Numbered from the stretch's first letter, positions 26,609 through 36,118 are shown. The stretch is DNA of 64,000 nt from GCA-2862585 sp965277895 (GCA_965277895.1 CBDIDR010000001.1:1178001-1242000), one strand, 5' to 3'. The notes: a model not told the origin generated them from the sequence alone. Numbers and translations are program-made.

Positions 26609-27493
26609 CTATTTTTTTTGTGTAATATTTTTTTTGAGATAAGCATCTAGAGAAACAGCAGCTATAATTAATATACCGCCAATATAGAATGATAAATTCA
26701 TGTTTTCTGATTCACCAAAAATAAATAGGGCTAAAAGCACACTATATACAGGCTCTAAATTCACTGCCATGATAACGTTGTATGGAGATAAAAACTTCAT
26801 TACTTCTACACTTATTACAAATGCAAAACTGGTGCATAGACCGCCCAAAATAATCAGGTAAATAATATCTCTAGTACTTATATTTAGATCACTAAAAGTA
26901 ATTTCAGCTGAAAACATAAGGTAAACAGATATTATTAGAAACCCACCTAGCATTTCAATAAGTGTTATTTTTTCAGAACTTACCTTATTGACATATAGTG
27001 CGTTTAGAATAGTAAATAATGTAGCGAGAAAAGCAGCTATTATACCATATATGAAACCTAATACATAAGAGAAGTCAGCGTTTAAAGCTAGTCCTATTGC
27101 AAATAATACAACAACACTTAATACCAATTCTCTTATTTGTATTTTTCGTTTTAAAATAAGCGGTTCTAAAAAAGAAGAGAATAGGGAAGATGTTCCCATA
27201 CAAACCACAGCAACAGATACATTAGATACCTTTATACTTTCAAAGAAAAATAACCAATGAGCAGCAACGACAAAACCTATTCCAAGTATTTGAATAAAAT
27301 TCTTCTTTGATATTTTAAAGTTTGATGTGAAATAAATATATGCAAGTAGAAAAACAAACGCTATGAGCATTCTATACCATACCAATACTGTCGATCCACA
27401 GTCAATCAATTTTCCTAATACACCAGTAAAGCCAAGTAGGATGACTATAAAGTGCATTGATAATAAACTGTTTTTATGAATGAAATCCCTCAA
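26609..27493 (-). CDS. EamA/DMT-family membrane transporter
   Basis: 294-residue permease of the drug/metabolite transporter superfamily with about ten transmembrane helices, arranged as two EamA repeats (about 15-140 and 155-290). The N-terminal HFIVILLGFTGVLGKLI segment matches the usual family start. The predicted start is a TTG at 27493; an ATG at 27457 would trim 12 residues, but the longer form fits the family length better. Substrate unknown. A second EamA gene occurs at 58.4 kb. Confidence 0.85.
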   Translation of the reverse strand: MRDFIHKNSLLSMHFIVILLGFTGVLGKLIDCGSTVLVWYRMLIAFVFLLAYIYFTSNFKISKKNFIQILGIGFVVAAHWLFFFESIKVSNVSVAVVCMGTSSLFSSFLEPLILKRKIQIRELVLSVVVLFAIGLALNADFSYVLGFIYGIIAAFLATLFTILNALYVNKVSSEKITLIEMLGGFLIISVYLMFSAEITFSDLNISTRDIIYLIILGGLCTSFAFVISVEVMKFLSPYNVIMAVNLEPVYSVLLALFIFGESENMNLSFYIGGILIIAAVSLDAYLKKNITQKK

Positions 27494-27555
27494 AATTTTC
27501 TAATTTTATCATGCAAATCAAACCGTTTGTTTTTAATAATACAAGTTAAATTATA

Positions 27556-28329
27556 ATGATAGCACTAGTTTCTCCAGCAAAATCCTTAGATTTTAAGAGC
27601 TCTTCTCCTACTTCAATATACAGTGAAGCTGAATTTTTAGATAAAAGTCAAGAGCTTGTTGATGTTTTAAAAACGTATTCTCCATCTCAAATTTCTAAAC
27701 TCATGAAGATTAGTTTAGACTTAGGAACATTAAACTGTGAAAGGTATCAAGATTGGAAACGCCCTTTTAAAGATGAAAATGCAAAACAATCCATTTTTGC
27801 ATTTACAGGTGATGTTTATAAAGGATTAGATGCTGTAAGTATGTCAGAAAAGAATTTAAAATTCGGTCAAAAACACTTTAGAATTTTGTCTGGTCTGTAT
27901 GGAATGCTTAAACCTTTAGATTTAATACAAGCCTATAGACTTGAAATGGGCACCAGAATGCAGTTTAGCGAAAAACATAGTAATCTTTATTCTTTTTGGA
28001 AAGAAACACTTACTGATAAGCTTAATAGTGAATTAAAAAAAACTAAATCAAGCCATGTATTGAACTTAGCATCCAATGAGTATGCTAAAGCTATTAACTT
28101 TAAAAATATTCAAGCTAAAGTAATTTCTCCCGTTTTTAAAGATTGGAAGAATGGAGAATATAAAATTATCAGTTTTTACGCCAAAAAGGCCAGAGGCCTT
28201 ATGGGGCGTTATTTCATCGACAATGAACTATCAAGTCCAGAAGAATTAAAAGGCTTCGATTATGAAGGCTATACATATGATCCAAATCTATCAAAAGATA
28301 AACCATTCACTTTTACAAGGAAACAATAA
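27556..28329 (+). CDS. yaaA: Peroxide stress protein YaaA
   Basis: 257-residue DUF328/YaaA family protein that protects cells from hydrogen peroxide by limiting intracellular iron in E. coli. Recognisable are the N-terminal ALVSPAKSLDF, the FTGDVYKGLDA motif, ILSGLYGMLKPLDLIQAYRLEMGT and the C-terminal FYAKKARGLMGRY. Length and motifs match the family along the whole protein. It is divergent from the EamA transporter, 62 bases apart. The stop is followed by the long non-coding stretch. Confidence 0.93.
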   Translation: MIALVSPAKSLDFKSSSPTSIYSEAEFLDKSQELVDVLKTYSPSQISKLMKISLDLGTLNCERYQDWKRPFKDENAKQSIFAFTGDVYKGLDAVSMSEKNLKFGQKHFRILSGLYGMLKPLDLIQAYRLEMGTRMQFSEKHSNLYSFWKETLTDKLNSELKKTKSSHVLNLASNEYAKAINFKNIQAKVISPVFKDWKNGEYKIISFYAKKARGLMGRYFIDNELSSPEELKGFDYEGYTYDPNLSKDKPFTFTRKQ

Positions 28330-28831
28330 GTTATTTAGCGCTTTTACGGTAGGAAATCTTTTATAGTATCATAAAATAGCCCCCTGAAACATCACTTTTA
28401 TTGTTAATAACTTTTTCTAGTAGGGCTATCTTTGAAAAAAATACATTCTTCTCTAGCATTTATAAATTGTCATAATTCAGCATTTAACATATGATAAATA
28501 AATGTTTATCAATTTCAGAATAATTTAATCTTATTTAAAGATTCAATTTTAATATAAACCATTGATTTATAGTTTTTTATGTTTTTATAGTTGTTATTTT
28601 AAGTTTAATTGAGTTTCACAACTTTTTAACACAAGACCATAAGAAAATGATGGCTTTATCATTCATTTTCATAAGTTCTAAATCACATCAAATACATAGG
28701 TTTTAAAAAGGTCATTTTAATTGTCAATAATTAATAATGTTTTTTTTATCTGAAAAGAGGAGTGAAATGTAATTTTTTATAAATTGAACTCGATAAAGAA
28801 ATATATTAACATTAATTAAAATTTTATAATT
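28330..28831. other. 502-bp non-coding region, possible long leader or small RNA
   Basis: The only intergenic stretch above 300 bases. It is very AT-rich and has no convincing ORF on either strand. It holds an inverted repeat ATAGCCC/GGGCTAT (near 28375 and 28422-28429), a TATCTTTG promoter box at 28427-28434 on the plus strand, and an imperfect hairpin GAAAATGAT...TCATTCATTTTC near 28643-28671. If the box is used, transcription of the downstream 66-residue gene would begin nearly 400 bases before its ATG. No tRNA fold was recognised. Confidence 0.4.
28427..28434 (+). promoter_or_regulatory. Possible -7 box within the long intergenic region
   Basis: TATCTTTG matches TAnnTTTG. The nearest upstream TTG is 23 bases away, longer than the usual 17-20, so the -33 element is doubtful. 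It overlaps the right arm of the ATAGCCC/GGGCTAT repeat. Confidence 0.3.
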
Positions 28832-29032
28832 ATGGCATTTTCGCACACTAATAGTAAAGGTCAAACTTATTTTTTAAACTCTAAAGATGTAACTTTAAAG
28901 TCAACAGGAAGAGTTCAAACAATCTATTATTTCTCAAAAGACGAGCGTAGTACTGGTTTAGATGCAGTTCCTGCAGGAAAGAAGGTTGTAGAAAACCCAA
29001 AAACTGGTCTTCCTTTCTTAAAGAAAGCATAG
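28832..29032 (+). CDS. Small conserved hypothetical protein (66 residues)
   Basis: 66 residues, basic and soluble, with no signal peptide. The sequence reads as a compact fold: FSHTNSKGQTYFLNSKDVTL, then a strand QTIYYFSKDE and a C-terminal VVENPKTGLPFLKKA. I recall similar short proteins in other Bacteroidota and beyond, none with a known role. Good coding signs are the monocistronic setting, a strong terminator 27 bases after the stop, and balanced codons unlike the AT-rich leader. It has an isolated transcription unit with a long possible 5' leader. Confidence 0.75.
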   Translation: MAFSHTNSKGQTYFLNSKDVTLKSTGRVQTIYYFSKDERSTGLDAVPAGKKVVENPKTGLPFLKKA

Positions 29033-29058
29033 TTTAAACTATATACCTAATAAATAAG

Positions 29059-29087
29059 AGCCTCTTCATTTGAAGGGGCTTTTTTTA
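29059..29087 (+). terminator. Rho-independent terminator after the 66-residue gene
   Basis: A nine-base-pair stem with one G-T wobble (AGCCTCTTC with GAAGGGGCT), a four-base loop and seven T after the stem. It falls inside the longest open extension of the downstream helicase frame, which argues against that extension being coding. Confidence 0.9.
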
Positions 29088-29125
29088 TTTAATGGTTTTT
29101 ATAATACTCTAGAAATAAAAAAGGT

Positions 29126-29133
29126 TAGTTTTG
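29126..29133 (+). promoter_or_regulatory. -7 box for the DEAD-box helicase gene
   Basis: TAGTTTTG matches TAnnTTTG and lies 29 bases before the proposed TTG start at 29163. It sits downstream of the terminator of the previous gene, as expected for a new transcript. No clear -33 TTG is present. Confidence 0.4.
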
Positions 29134-29162
29134 CAAACTCATTAATCAACCTATTTAACATT

Positions 29163-30851
29163 TTGAAAAGTTTCTCAGAATTAGGACTTTCTAAACCTTT
29201 AATGCAAGTTCTTCCTGAACTAGGCTTTGAAAATCCATCTCCAATACAAGAGCAAGCCATTCCATTACTAAATGAAAAACCACAAGATTTTATTGGTTTA
29301 GCACAAACTGGAACAGGTAAAACAGCCGCTTTTGGTTTACCACTACTTGATTGGATTAACCCAGATCAAAAAGATACACAAGCTTTAATACTAGCTCCGA
29401 CTAGAGAATTAGGTCAGCAAATAGCAGGTCAATTAGAGATTTTTGCTAAGTATTTACCAAATATCAGAATTCAATCAGTTTATGGTGGTGCTTCAATTGT
29501 TGTTCAAATGAAGGACATCAAACGAAGAATCCCTCAAATTGTTATTGCCACTCCTGGTCGATTACTAGATTTGATGAGACGAAAAGTTTTGGATTTAAGT
29601 ACTATTAGGTTTGTAGTACTTGACGAAGCAGATGAAATGCTAAATATGGGATTCAAAGAGGATTTGGATGATATATTAGCTTATACAGGAGATTCTAAAA
29701 ATACTTGGTTGTTTTCGGCTACAATGCCCAAAGAAATTAGACATATTGTAAAAAGCTATATGTCTAAACCTGTTGAAGTTAAGGTTTCTACTGGAAATCA
29801 AGTCAACGAAAATATAGAGCACCAGTATGCAGTTGTTAAATCTTCAGACAAATTTGAAGGATTAAAAAGAGTGTTAGATGTTGAAGAAGGTTTTAGAGGT
29901 GTAATTTTCTGCCGTACTAGAATTAAAACTCAACAATTAGCTGATGACTTAAATAAAAGCGGTTACCAATCGGAAGCACTTCATGGTGATTTATCACAAG
30001 CTCAAAGAGATAGAGTAATGAAGCGATTTAAAAATCATACCCTTCAAGTACTTGTAGCTACTGATGTAGCAGCAAGGGGTATTGATGTGAATGACTTAAC
30101 TCACGTTATTCACTATGCATTACCAGATGACCCTTCTTACTACACGCATAGAAGTGGACGTACAGCCAGAGCAGGTAAAAAGGGTATTTCATTGTCTTTA
30201 CTTACTAATAGAGACATGAGAAAACTTGATAATCTAGAGAAAAGCCTAAAGCTAAAAATCGACAAAATTAGTATCCCTTCTGTTGACGATATACTAAATA
30301 TTCGACTAAATAATTGGGCAAAGCGTATTTTAGAACTACCTATTAAAAAGGATCTTAACGGTAAACTTCTTACAGACATTCAAATGTTACTTGGCTCAAT
30401 GAGTTTTGAGGAACTTGTAGAAAAATTAGTTTCTCAAGAAATAGAAGCATTAAATTACAGTAAGAATCGTAAAAACCTTAACGAAAGTGAAAAAGCTTCA
30501 AAGCGTTCTAGCAGAGACTCAAAGCGAAGTGAAAAGGGTAGAGGAGATAGAAGAGACCGTTCCAAGTCTGATTTTAAACGTAAAGACGATAAGAAAGGCA
30601 AAAAGTCCTCGAAAAAAGGAACACGTTTTTTTATAAATGTTGGTAAAATGGATGGGGTTAGTAAATCCGATATGATTGATTTTATTACAGATACTACTAA
30701 AATTCGTAAATCAGATTTAGGAAACGTTGACTTACAAAAAAACTGTAGCTATTTTGAAGTAGATAGCCGTCATTCTAAAAATATCACTAATAGTTTTAGA
30801 GGTATATATATAGATGGAAGAGAATTAAGAGTTAATAGAGATTCAAAGTAA
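29163..30851 (+). CDS. DEAD-box ATP-dependent RNA helicase with DbpA-like RNA-binding domain
   Basis: 562 residues from a TTG start, which gives KSFSELGLSKPLMQVLPELG, the normal start of the family; the first in-frame ATG (29202) would cut into this. Helicase motifs are complete: Q motif PSPIQ, AQTGTGKT, PTRELGQQ, DEADEMLNMG, SATMP and HRSGRTARAGKKG. A long basic Ser/Arg/Lys-rich linker (about 435-490) is followed by a DbpA-type RNA-binding domain at the C-terminus (FFINVGKMDGVSKSDMIDFI). It probably works in ribosome assembly or cold-related RNA unwinding. Three bases separate it from typA. Confidence 0.92.
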   Translation: MKSFSELGLSKPLMQVLPELGFENPSPIQEQAIPLLNEKPQDFIGLAQTGTGKTAAFGLPLLDWINPDQKDTQALILAPTRELGQQIAGQLEIFAKYLPNIRIQSVYGGASIVVQMKDIKRRIPQIVIATPGRLLDLMRRKVLDLSTIRFVVLDEADEMLNMGFKEDLDDILAYTGDSKNTWLFSATMPKEIRHIVKSYMSKPVEVKVSTGNQVNENIEHQYAVVKSSDKFEGLKRVLDVEEGFRGVIFCRTRIKTQQLADDLNKSGYQSEALHGDLSQAQRDRVMKRFKNHTLQVLVATDVAARGIDVNDLTHVIHYALPDDPSYYTHRSGRTARAGKKGISLSLLTNRDMRKLDNLEKSLKLKIDKISIPSVDDILNIRLNNWAKRILELPIKKDLNGKLLTDIQMLLGSMSFEELVEKLVSQEIEALNYSKNRKNLNESEKASKRSSRDSKRSEKGRGDRRDRSKSDFKRKDDKKGKKSSKKGTRFFINVGKMDGVSKSDMIDFITDTTKIRKSDLGNVDLQKNCSYFEVDSRHSKNITNSFRGIYIDGRELRVNRDSK

Positions 30852-30854
30852 ATT

Positions 30855-32612
30855 ATGCAATCAATCCGAAACATAGCAATTATTGCTCATGTTGACCATG
30901 GTAAAACTACACTAGTCGATAAGATTATACAATCGTGTGAAATACTCGACATTAGAAAAGAAACAGGTGAACTTATACTTGACAACAACGATTTAGAAAG
31001 AGAAAGAGGAATAACTATTCTCTCTAAAAACGTTTCTGTAACGTACAAAGACGTAAAGATTAATATCATTGATACTCCAGGTCACGCCGATTTTGGTGGT
31101 GAAGTAGAACGAGTATTAAAAATGGCAGATGGCGTACTTCTATTAGTTGATGCTTTTGAAGGTCCTATGCCACAAACACGTTTTGTACTAGGTAAAGCTA
31201 TTGAATTAGGGTTAAAGCCAATTGTTGTAGTTAATAAGGTGGATAAGGAAAATTGTACTCCTGATATCGTTAATGAAGCAGTTTTTGAGTTAATGTTTAA
31301 CCTAGAAGCTGAAGAAGATCAATTAGACTTCACTACTATTTATGGTTCCTCTAAGATGGGATGGATGAATACCGATTGGAAAAATCCAAACGATAATATA
31401 TTTCCACTATTAGATGCCATTTTAGAAAACATTCCTGAAGCACCTTATAACGAAGGAACACCTCAAATGCAAATTACTTCTTTAGATTATTCATCCTTCA
31501 AGGGACGAATAGCCATTGGTAGAGTTTTTAGAGGTGATTTAAGTACTGGAAAAGATTACATGCTCTGCAAAAATGGCGACCAAAAGAAAGTGCGTATAAA
31601 AGAATTATTTGTTTTTAATGGATTGGGTAGGGAGCAAGTTCAAACTGTGCGTAGTGGCGATTTATGTGCCATTATTGGGCTAGATGATTTTGAGATAGGT
31701 GACACTTTAACCGATTTAGAAAATCCTGAAGCCATGTCACGAATTAAAGTGGATGAGCCTACAATGAGTATGTTATTCACTATTAACAATTCACCATTTT
31801 TCGGTAAAGAAGGAAAGTTTGTCACTTCGAGACACTTGAGAGATAGACTTTATAAAGAGACTGAAAAGAACTTAGCATTGAAGGTAGAAGCTACTGATAC
31901 TGAAGATAAATTCAATGTGTATGGAAGAGGTGTACTTCACTTATCAGTATTAATAGAAACAATGAGGAGAGAAGGCTATGAACTACAAGTCGGAAAGCCT
32001 CAGGTTATAATTAAAGAGGTAGACGGACAAAAGCATGAGCCATTTGAAACTTTAGTTATTGATGTTCCAGAAAACTTTTCTGGAAAAGCCATAGAATTGG
32101 TTACACAAAGAAAAGGCGATTTGTTAGTCATGGAGCCGAAAGGTGATTTGCAGCATCTTGAATTTGATATTCCTTCAAGAGGATTAATCGGACTACGTAA
32201 TAATATGCTAACATCTACTTCTGGACAAGCTGTGATGACTCACCGATTTAGAGAATATAAGCCCTATAAAGGCGAAATTCCTTCAAGATTAAAAGGATCT
32301 TTAATATCTTCGGAACAAGGTCCAGCAACACCATTTGCATTAAATAGATTACAAGACAGAGGGCGATTTTTTGTGGCACCTGCTGATGTTATCTATAAAG
32401 GACAAGTTATTGGCGAACATTCAAGAGATAACGACTTAGAAGTTAACTTGGTAAAAGGAAAGCAATTGACCAATATGCGTAAATCAGGAACTGATGATCC
32501 TATGAAGATTGCACCTAAAATTCAATTTTCACTCGAAGAAGCAATGGAATATATTGCTGAGGATGAATACTTGGAGGTAACGCCTGAAAGTTTGAGGATG
32601 AGGAAGATTTAA
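30855..32612 (+). CDS. typA: Ribosome-associated GTPase TypA/BipA
   Basis: 585-residue translational GTPase that binds ribosomes and supports assembly, notably at low temperature and under stress. The N-terminal G domain has AHVDHGKTTLVDK (G1), RERGITI (G2 region), DTPGHADFGGEVERV (G3) and NKVDKENC (G4). Domains II, III and V follow, and the C-terminal domain ends in SLEEAMEYIAEDEYLEVTPE, the family hallmark. It is three bases after the helicase, so both are probably in one transcript linked to ribosome biogenesis. Confidence 0.96.
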   Translation: MQSIRNIAIIAHVDHGKTTLVDKIIQSCEILDIRKETGELILDNNDLERERGITILSKNVSVTYKDVKINIIDTPGHADFGGEVERVLKMADGVLLLVDAFEGPMPQTRFVLGKAIELGLKPIVVVNKVDKENCTPDIVNEAVFELMFNLEAEEDQLDFTTIYGSSKMGWMNTDWKNPNDNIFPLLDAILENIPEAPYNEGTPQMQITSLDYSSFKGRIAIGRVFRGDLSTGKDYMLCKNGDQKKVRIKELFVFNGLGREQVQTVRSGDLCAIIGLDDFEIGDTLTDLENPEAMSRIKVDEPTMSMLFTINNSPFFGKEGKFVTSRHLRDRLYKETEKNLALKVEATDTEDKFNVYGRGVLHLSVLIETMRREGYELQVGKPQVIIKEVDGQKHEPFETLVIDVPENFSGKAIELVTQRKGDLLVMEPKGDLQHLEFDIPSRGLIGLRNNMLTSTSGQAVMTHRFREYKPYKGEIPSRLKGSLISSEQGPATPFALNRLQDRGRFFVAPADVIYKGQVIGEHSRDNDLEVNLVKGKQLTNMRKSGTDDPMKIAPKIQFSLEEAMEYIAEDEYLEVTPESLRMRKI

Positions 32613-32646
32613 TTTCTATACTCAAAACACTAGTTTTATTCTTTTT

Positions 32647-32654
32647 TATCTTTG
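32647..32654 (+). promoter_or_regulatory. -7 box four bases before the flavoprotein start
   Basis: TATCTTTG matches TAnnTTTG. Four bases (AATT) separate it from the ATG at 32659, predicting a leaderless mRNA. No -33 TTG is found at 17-20 bases upstream. Confidence 0.45.
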
Positions 32655-32658
32655 AATT

Positions 32659-33861
32659 ATGAGAATAGCAGTAATAGGAGGGGGAGCAGCAGGTTTTATG
32701 GCTGCGATTACAGCAAAACAATCTTCCCCAAAATCTGAGGTATTCTTATTCGAGAAGTCAAATAAATTATTATCCAAAGTAAAAGTTTCTGGTGGCGGAC
32801 GGTGTAATGTCACTAACGCCTGTTTTAGTATTTCAGAATTATCTAAAAAATATCCTAGAGGTGGAGCTTTTCTCAAAAAATCTTTGCCTTATTTTTTTAC
32901 TAAAGACACAATCGACTGGTTTGAATCTAGGGGTGTTAAGCTTAAAGCAGAAAACGATAATAGAATGTTTCCCATTACTGATAACTCTCAGACTATTATT
33001 GATTGTTTGTTAAGAGAATGTGAAAATGAAAAGGTAGAGATTAAACTAAATAATGCAGTCAAAAAAATCACCAAAACTGATATCGGATTTAATCTAAAAA
33101 TAAACGAGAATATTATCCAATTTGATAGAGTAATTATCGCTACCGGAGGAAGTGCCAAAAAGCAAGGTTTTGATTGGTTATCTGATTTAGAATTAACTAT
33201 TGTAGACCCTGTTCCATCCTTATTCACTTTCAATATGCCTAGTGAAAAGGTTAAAGATTTGATGGGTGTTGTTGCTCAAAACACATCTGTAAGTATACAA
33301 GGCATTAAGCAAAAGCAATCTGGTCCATTATTAATAACACATTGGGGAATGAGTGGACCAGCAATATTAAAAGCATCAGCATGGAATGCTAGAGAGTTAG
33401 AAGCTAATGGCTATAATTTCAATATAAATATTAATTGGGCCAATCTATCAGAGCAAGAATACATTTCGATTATTTCTGAAAATAAAAACAGCAATAGAAC
33501 TATATCTAATAAAAACCCTTTTGATTTACCAAATAGATTGTGGGTATTTCTTCTAGAAAAAGTAAATATATCAATCAATTCTACTTGGAATAGTTTATCA
33601 AAAAAAGAAAGTAATAGACTATTAAACACCTTACTTAATGATACGTATGAAGTTAAAGGTAAAACAACTTTTAAAGAAGAGTTCGTAACCTGTGGAGGAG
33701 TGTCATTAGAAGAAGTTAACCCTAAAACATTAGAAAGTAAATTACATAAGGGATTGTATTTTTGTGGTGAAGTTCTAAATATAGACGGTATCACCGGAGG
33801 ATTTAATTTTCAAGCAGCATGGACAACAGGTTTTTTAGCCGGTAAAAATAGTGTACAATGA
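32659..33861 (+). CDS. HI0933/BaiN-like FAD-dependent oxidoreductase
   Basis: 400-residue flavoprotein of the HI0933 family. The N-terminal dinucleotide-binding motif is IGGGAAGFMAAITA, then SGGGRCNVTN, IIATGGSAKKQGFDW, THWGMSGPAILKAS and the late GEVLNIDGITGGFNFQAAWTTG, all typical. The actual substrate is unknown; homologues called BaiN act on bile acids, but that role is unlikely to be general. It is predicted to be cytosolic. Its stop overlaps the ABC-F gene start by four bases, so the two are co-transcribed. Confidence 0.88.
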   Translation: MRIAVIGGGAAGFMAAITAKQSSPKSEVFLFEKSNKLLSKVKVSGGGRCNVTNACFSISELSKKYPRGGAFLKKSLPYFFTKDTIDWFESRGVKLKAENDNRMFPITDNSQTIIDCLLRECENEKVEIKLNNAVKKITKTDIGFNLKINENIIQFDRVIIATGGSAKKQGFDWLSDLELTIVDPVPSLFTFNMPSEKVKDLMGVVAQNTSVSIQGIKQKQSGPLLITHWGMSGPAILKASAWNARELEANGYNFNININWANLSEQEYISIISENKNSNRTISNKNPFDLPNRLWVFLLEKVNISINSTWNSLSKKESNRLLNTLLNDTYEVKGKTTFKEEFVTCGGVSLEEVNPKTLESKLHKGLYFCGEVLNIDGITGGFNFQAAWTTGFLAGKNSVQ

Positions 33862-35729
33862 ACTATTTATCAGTAGAAAATTTAGGTAAAAACTATGGTG
33901 AACGAATTCTTTTTGAATCCTTAACCTTTGGATTAAGCCAAGGAGATAAAATGGCTCTGATAGCTAATAATGGTACAGGTAAATCTAGCTTATTAAAAAT
34001 AATAGCATCAGAAGACATAGCCGATGAAGGAAGTGTAACACTAAGAAAAGGCATAAGAACTGGCTATTTAGCACAAGAACCTAACTTTGATAACTTGCTT
34101 ACTATTGATGAATTATTAAAACAAAGCCAAACAAATACTAATCAACTTATACAAGAATACGAACAAGCCTTAGAAGATTTTTCAAACGATAATATTCTGA
34201 ATAATAGAATGTTAGAAGATTTAACTGCTAAGATGGATAATGCTAATGCTTGGGATTATGAACGGCGAATAAAACAAATACTTTCAAAGTTTAATATCAA
34301 TAATCTTTCTCAAAAAGTAGGTGCATTATCCGGAGGTCAGAAAAAACGATTATCACTAGCATTGTTATTACTTGATGAACCTGAATTACTTTTACTTGAT
34401 GAGCCTACTAATCATCTTGATGTTGATATGATTGAGTGGTTGGAAAAATACCTGCAACAACAAAAGATTACCTTATTAATGGTAACTCACGATAGATATT
34501 TTCTAGATAGAGTTTGTAACCATATACTCGAGTTGGAAGATGGTAAATTATACCATCACACTGGTAATTATGCTTATTTCTTGGAAAAACGAGCAGAGCG
34601 AGAAGCGGTTTATAATACTGAATTATCAAAAGCTAATAAGCTTATGAAAAAGGAGCTAGAGTGGATGAGAAGATCTCCGAAAGCTCGTACAACAAAATCT
34701 AAAGCTCGTATTACAAATTTCGATAACATAAAAGAAAAAGCTACCAATAAGAAAGTGACACAGGAGCTGAATCTTGAAATAAAGATGAGTAGAATTGGCG
34801 GTAAAATTCTAGAGTTAAAAAAGATCTATAAATCCTACCACAAAATTGATATTCTTAAAGGTTTTGACTACACATTTAAAAAAGGAGAGCGGATAGGTAT
34901 TGTTGGTAAAAATGGAGTTGGTAAATCTACTTTTCTAAATATCTTAACGGGAAATGAAACAGTAGATTCAGGAAAAGTAAATGTTGGTGAAACTATTGTA
35001 TATGGGTACTTTACTCAGAAAGGTATTCAGCTAAAAGAGGATAGGAGAGTAATTGATTCACTTAAAGATATTGCTGAAGTTATAGTTATGGCAGACGGCA
35101 AAAAGGTAAGTGCTTCTCAAATGTTAACGCATTTTATGTTTCCACCAAAAACTCAGCACACCTTTGTTTCTAAACTTAGCGGTGGAGAAAAAAGAAGGCT
35201 ATATCTTCTTATGGTGCTTATGAAAAACCCTAACTTTTTGATTCTTGATGAGCCAACAAACGATTTAGACCTATTGACACTAAATAAATTAGAAGAGTTT
35301 TTATTACAGTTCTCTGGCTGTCTGATTATAGTATCGCATGATAGGTACTTTATGGATAAACTCACTGACCATTTATTTGTGTTTAAAGGAAATGGAGAAA
35401 TTAAAGATGAATATTGCAGCTATAGTGAGTATAGAGAAAAGCAAATCTTGGAAGAAAAACTCATTAAAGAACAAAAGGTAAAAGTATCAGAAGATAAGTC
35501 AGTTGAAAAAAAAACTAATAAAGTAAGTTATAAGGATAAGTTTGAATACGAGCAGCTCGAGAAAGACATTGAAATATTGGAAAAACAAAAGCAAGAACTT
35601 GAAAATGAATTGCAAAAAGAAGGCTTGAGTTTCGATGATATCAACACTAAAAGCGAAGAACTGGGAAAGATTATACAATCACTTGACGATAAGACCTTAA
35701 GATGGCTTGAGCTAGATGAATTAATGTAA
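33858..35729 (+). CDS. ABC-F family ATPase (Uup-like)
   Basis: 623-residue cytoplasmic protein with two ABC domains and no membrane part, so a ribosome-associated ABC-F ATPase rather than a transporter. Domain 1 has ANNGTGKSSLL, LSGGQKKRLSLAL and LLLLDEPTNHLD; domain 2 has GKNGVGKST, LSGGEKRRLYLL and ILDEPTNDLD. A C-terminal coiled coil (about 545-623) is rich in Glu and Lys, as in Uup, which binds DNA branch points or the ribosome. It ends with a nine-base tail-to-tail overlap with the truncated haemoglobin. Confidence 0.92.
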   Translation: MNYLSVENLGKNYGERILFESLTFGLSQGDKMALIANNGTGKSSLLKIIASEDIADEGSVTLRKGIRTGYLAQEPNFDNLLTIDELLKQSQTNTNQLIQEYEQALEDFSNDNILNNRMLEDLTAKMDNANAWDYERRIKQILSKFNINNLSQKVGALSGGQKKRLSLALLLLDEPELLLLDEPTNHLDVDMIEWLEKYLQQQKITLLMVTHDRYFLDRVCNHILELEDGKLYHHTGNYAYFLEKRAEREAVYNTELSKANKLMKKELEWMRRSPKARTTKSKARITNFDNIKEKATNKKVTQELNLEIKMSRIGGKILELKKIYKSYHKIDILKGFDYTFKKGERIGIVGKNGVGKSTFLNILTGNETVDSGKVNVGETIVYGYFTQKGIQLKEDRRVIDSLKDIAEVIVMADGKKVSASQMLTHFMFPPKTQHTFVSKLSGGEKRRLYLLMVLMKNPNFLILDEPTNDLDLLTLNKLEEFLLQFSGCLIIVSHDRYFMDKLTDHLFVFKGNGEIKDEYCSYSEYREKQILEEKLIKEQKVKVSEDKSVEKKTNKVSYKDKFEYEQLEKDIEILEKQKQELENELQKEGLSFDDINTKSEELGKIIQSLDDKTLRWLELDELM

Positions 35730-36098
35730 AGATATTTTCAAAGTGTTTTGAAGTCCTACAGCCATGTTTTTAGCACTATATTTAGCTTTTTCTGCTACTT
35801 CACCTTCAAACAAATCGTTTATAGTGTTTTCCCATAAAAACAACCACCTCTGAAAATATTCTGCTTTTAAGGGTTCATTTTTATTGACATAAAAGTGCTT
35901 CAGCATTGGATTCCCCTTGTAAGAGACATCACCAAATAATACCGTTTGCCAAAAGGAATACATGCGAGGTAAATGATAATCCCAATTTACCCTTTGGATT
36001 TCTGTTAAGATATATCCAATCATGTCATCACCTACAACTTTTTGGTAAAATGAATCTACTAATTGTTTGATATCCTCGTAGGTTTTAATATCTCTCAT
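35721..36098 (-). CDS. Group III truncated haemoglobin
   Basis: 125-residue truncated globin. It begins DIKTYEDIKQLVDSFYQKVVGDDMIG and has the LPRMYSFWQTVLFGDVSYKGNPMLKH segment with the likely proximal-side His (MLKHF), and RWLFLWENTIND. Group III globins bind oxygen or nitric oxide. It is downstream of a cupin-like pseudogene by 20 bases on the same strand, so the original operon may have served NO or oxygen sensing. The globin itself looks intact, with no stop or frameshift. Confidence 0.9.
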   Translation of the reverse strand: MRDIKTYEDIKQLVDSFYQKVVGDDMIGYILTEIQRVNWDYHLPRMYSFWQTVLFGDVSYKGNPMLKHFYVNKNEPLKAEYFQRWLFLWENTINDLFEGEVAEKAKYSAKNMAVGLQNTLKISLH

Positions 36099-36118
36099 TC
36101 GCTTTAATCTAATATTAA

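Noticed and set aside
28330..28831. Possible tRNA or riboswitch in the long intergenic region
   Set aside because: No cloverleaf or recognisable riboswitch core was found; only two imperfect hairpins and a promoter-like box are visible.
29070..29162. Extended N-terminus of the DEAD-box helicase
   Set aside because: It begins in the loop and stem of a strong terminator and precedes a promoter box; the translated text does not resemble the family.
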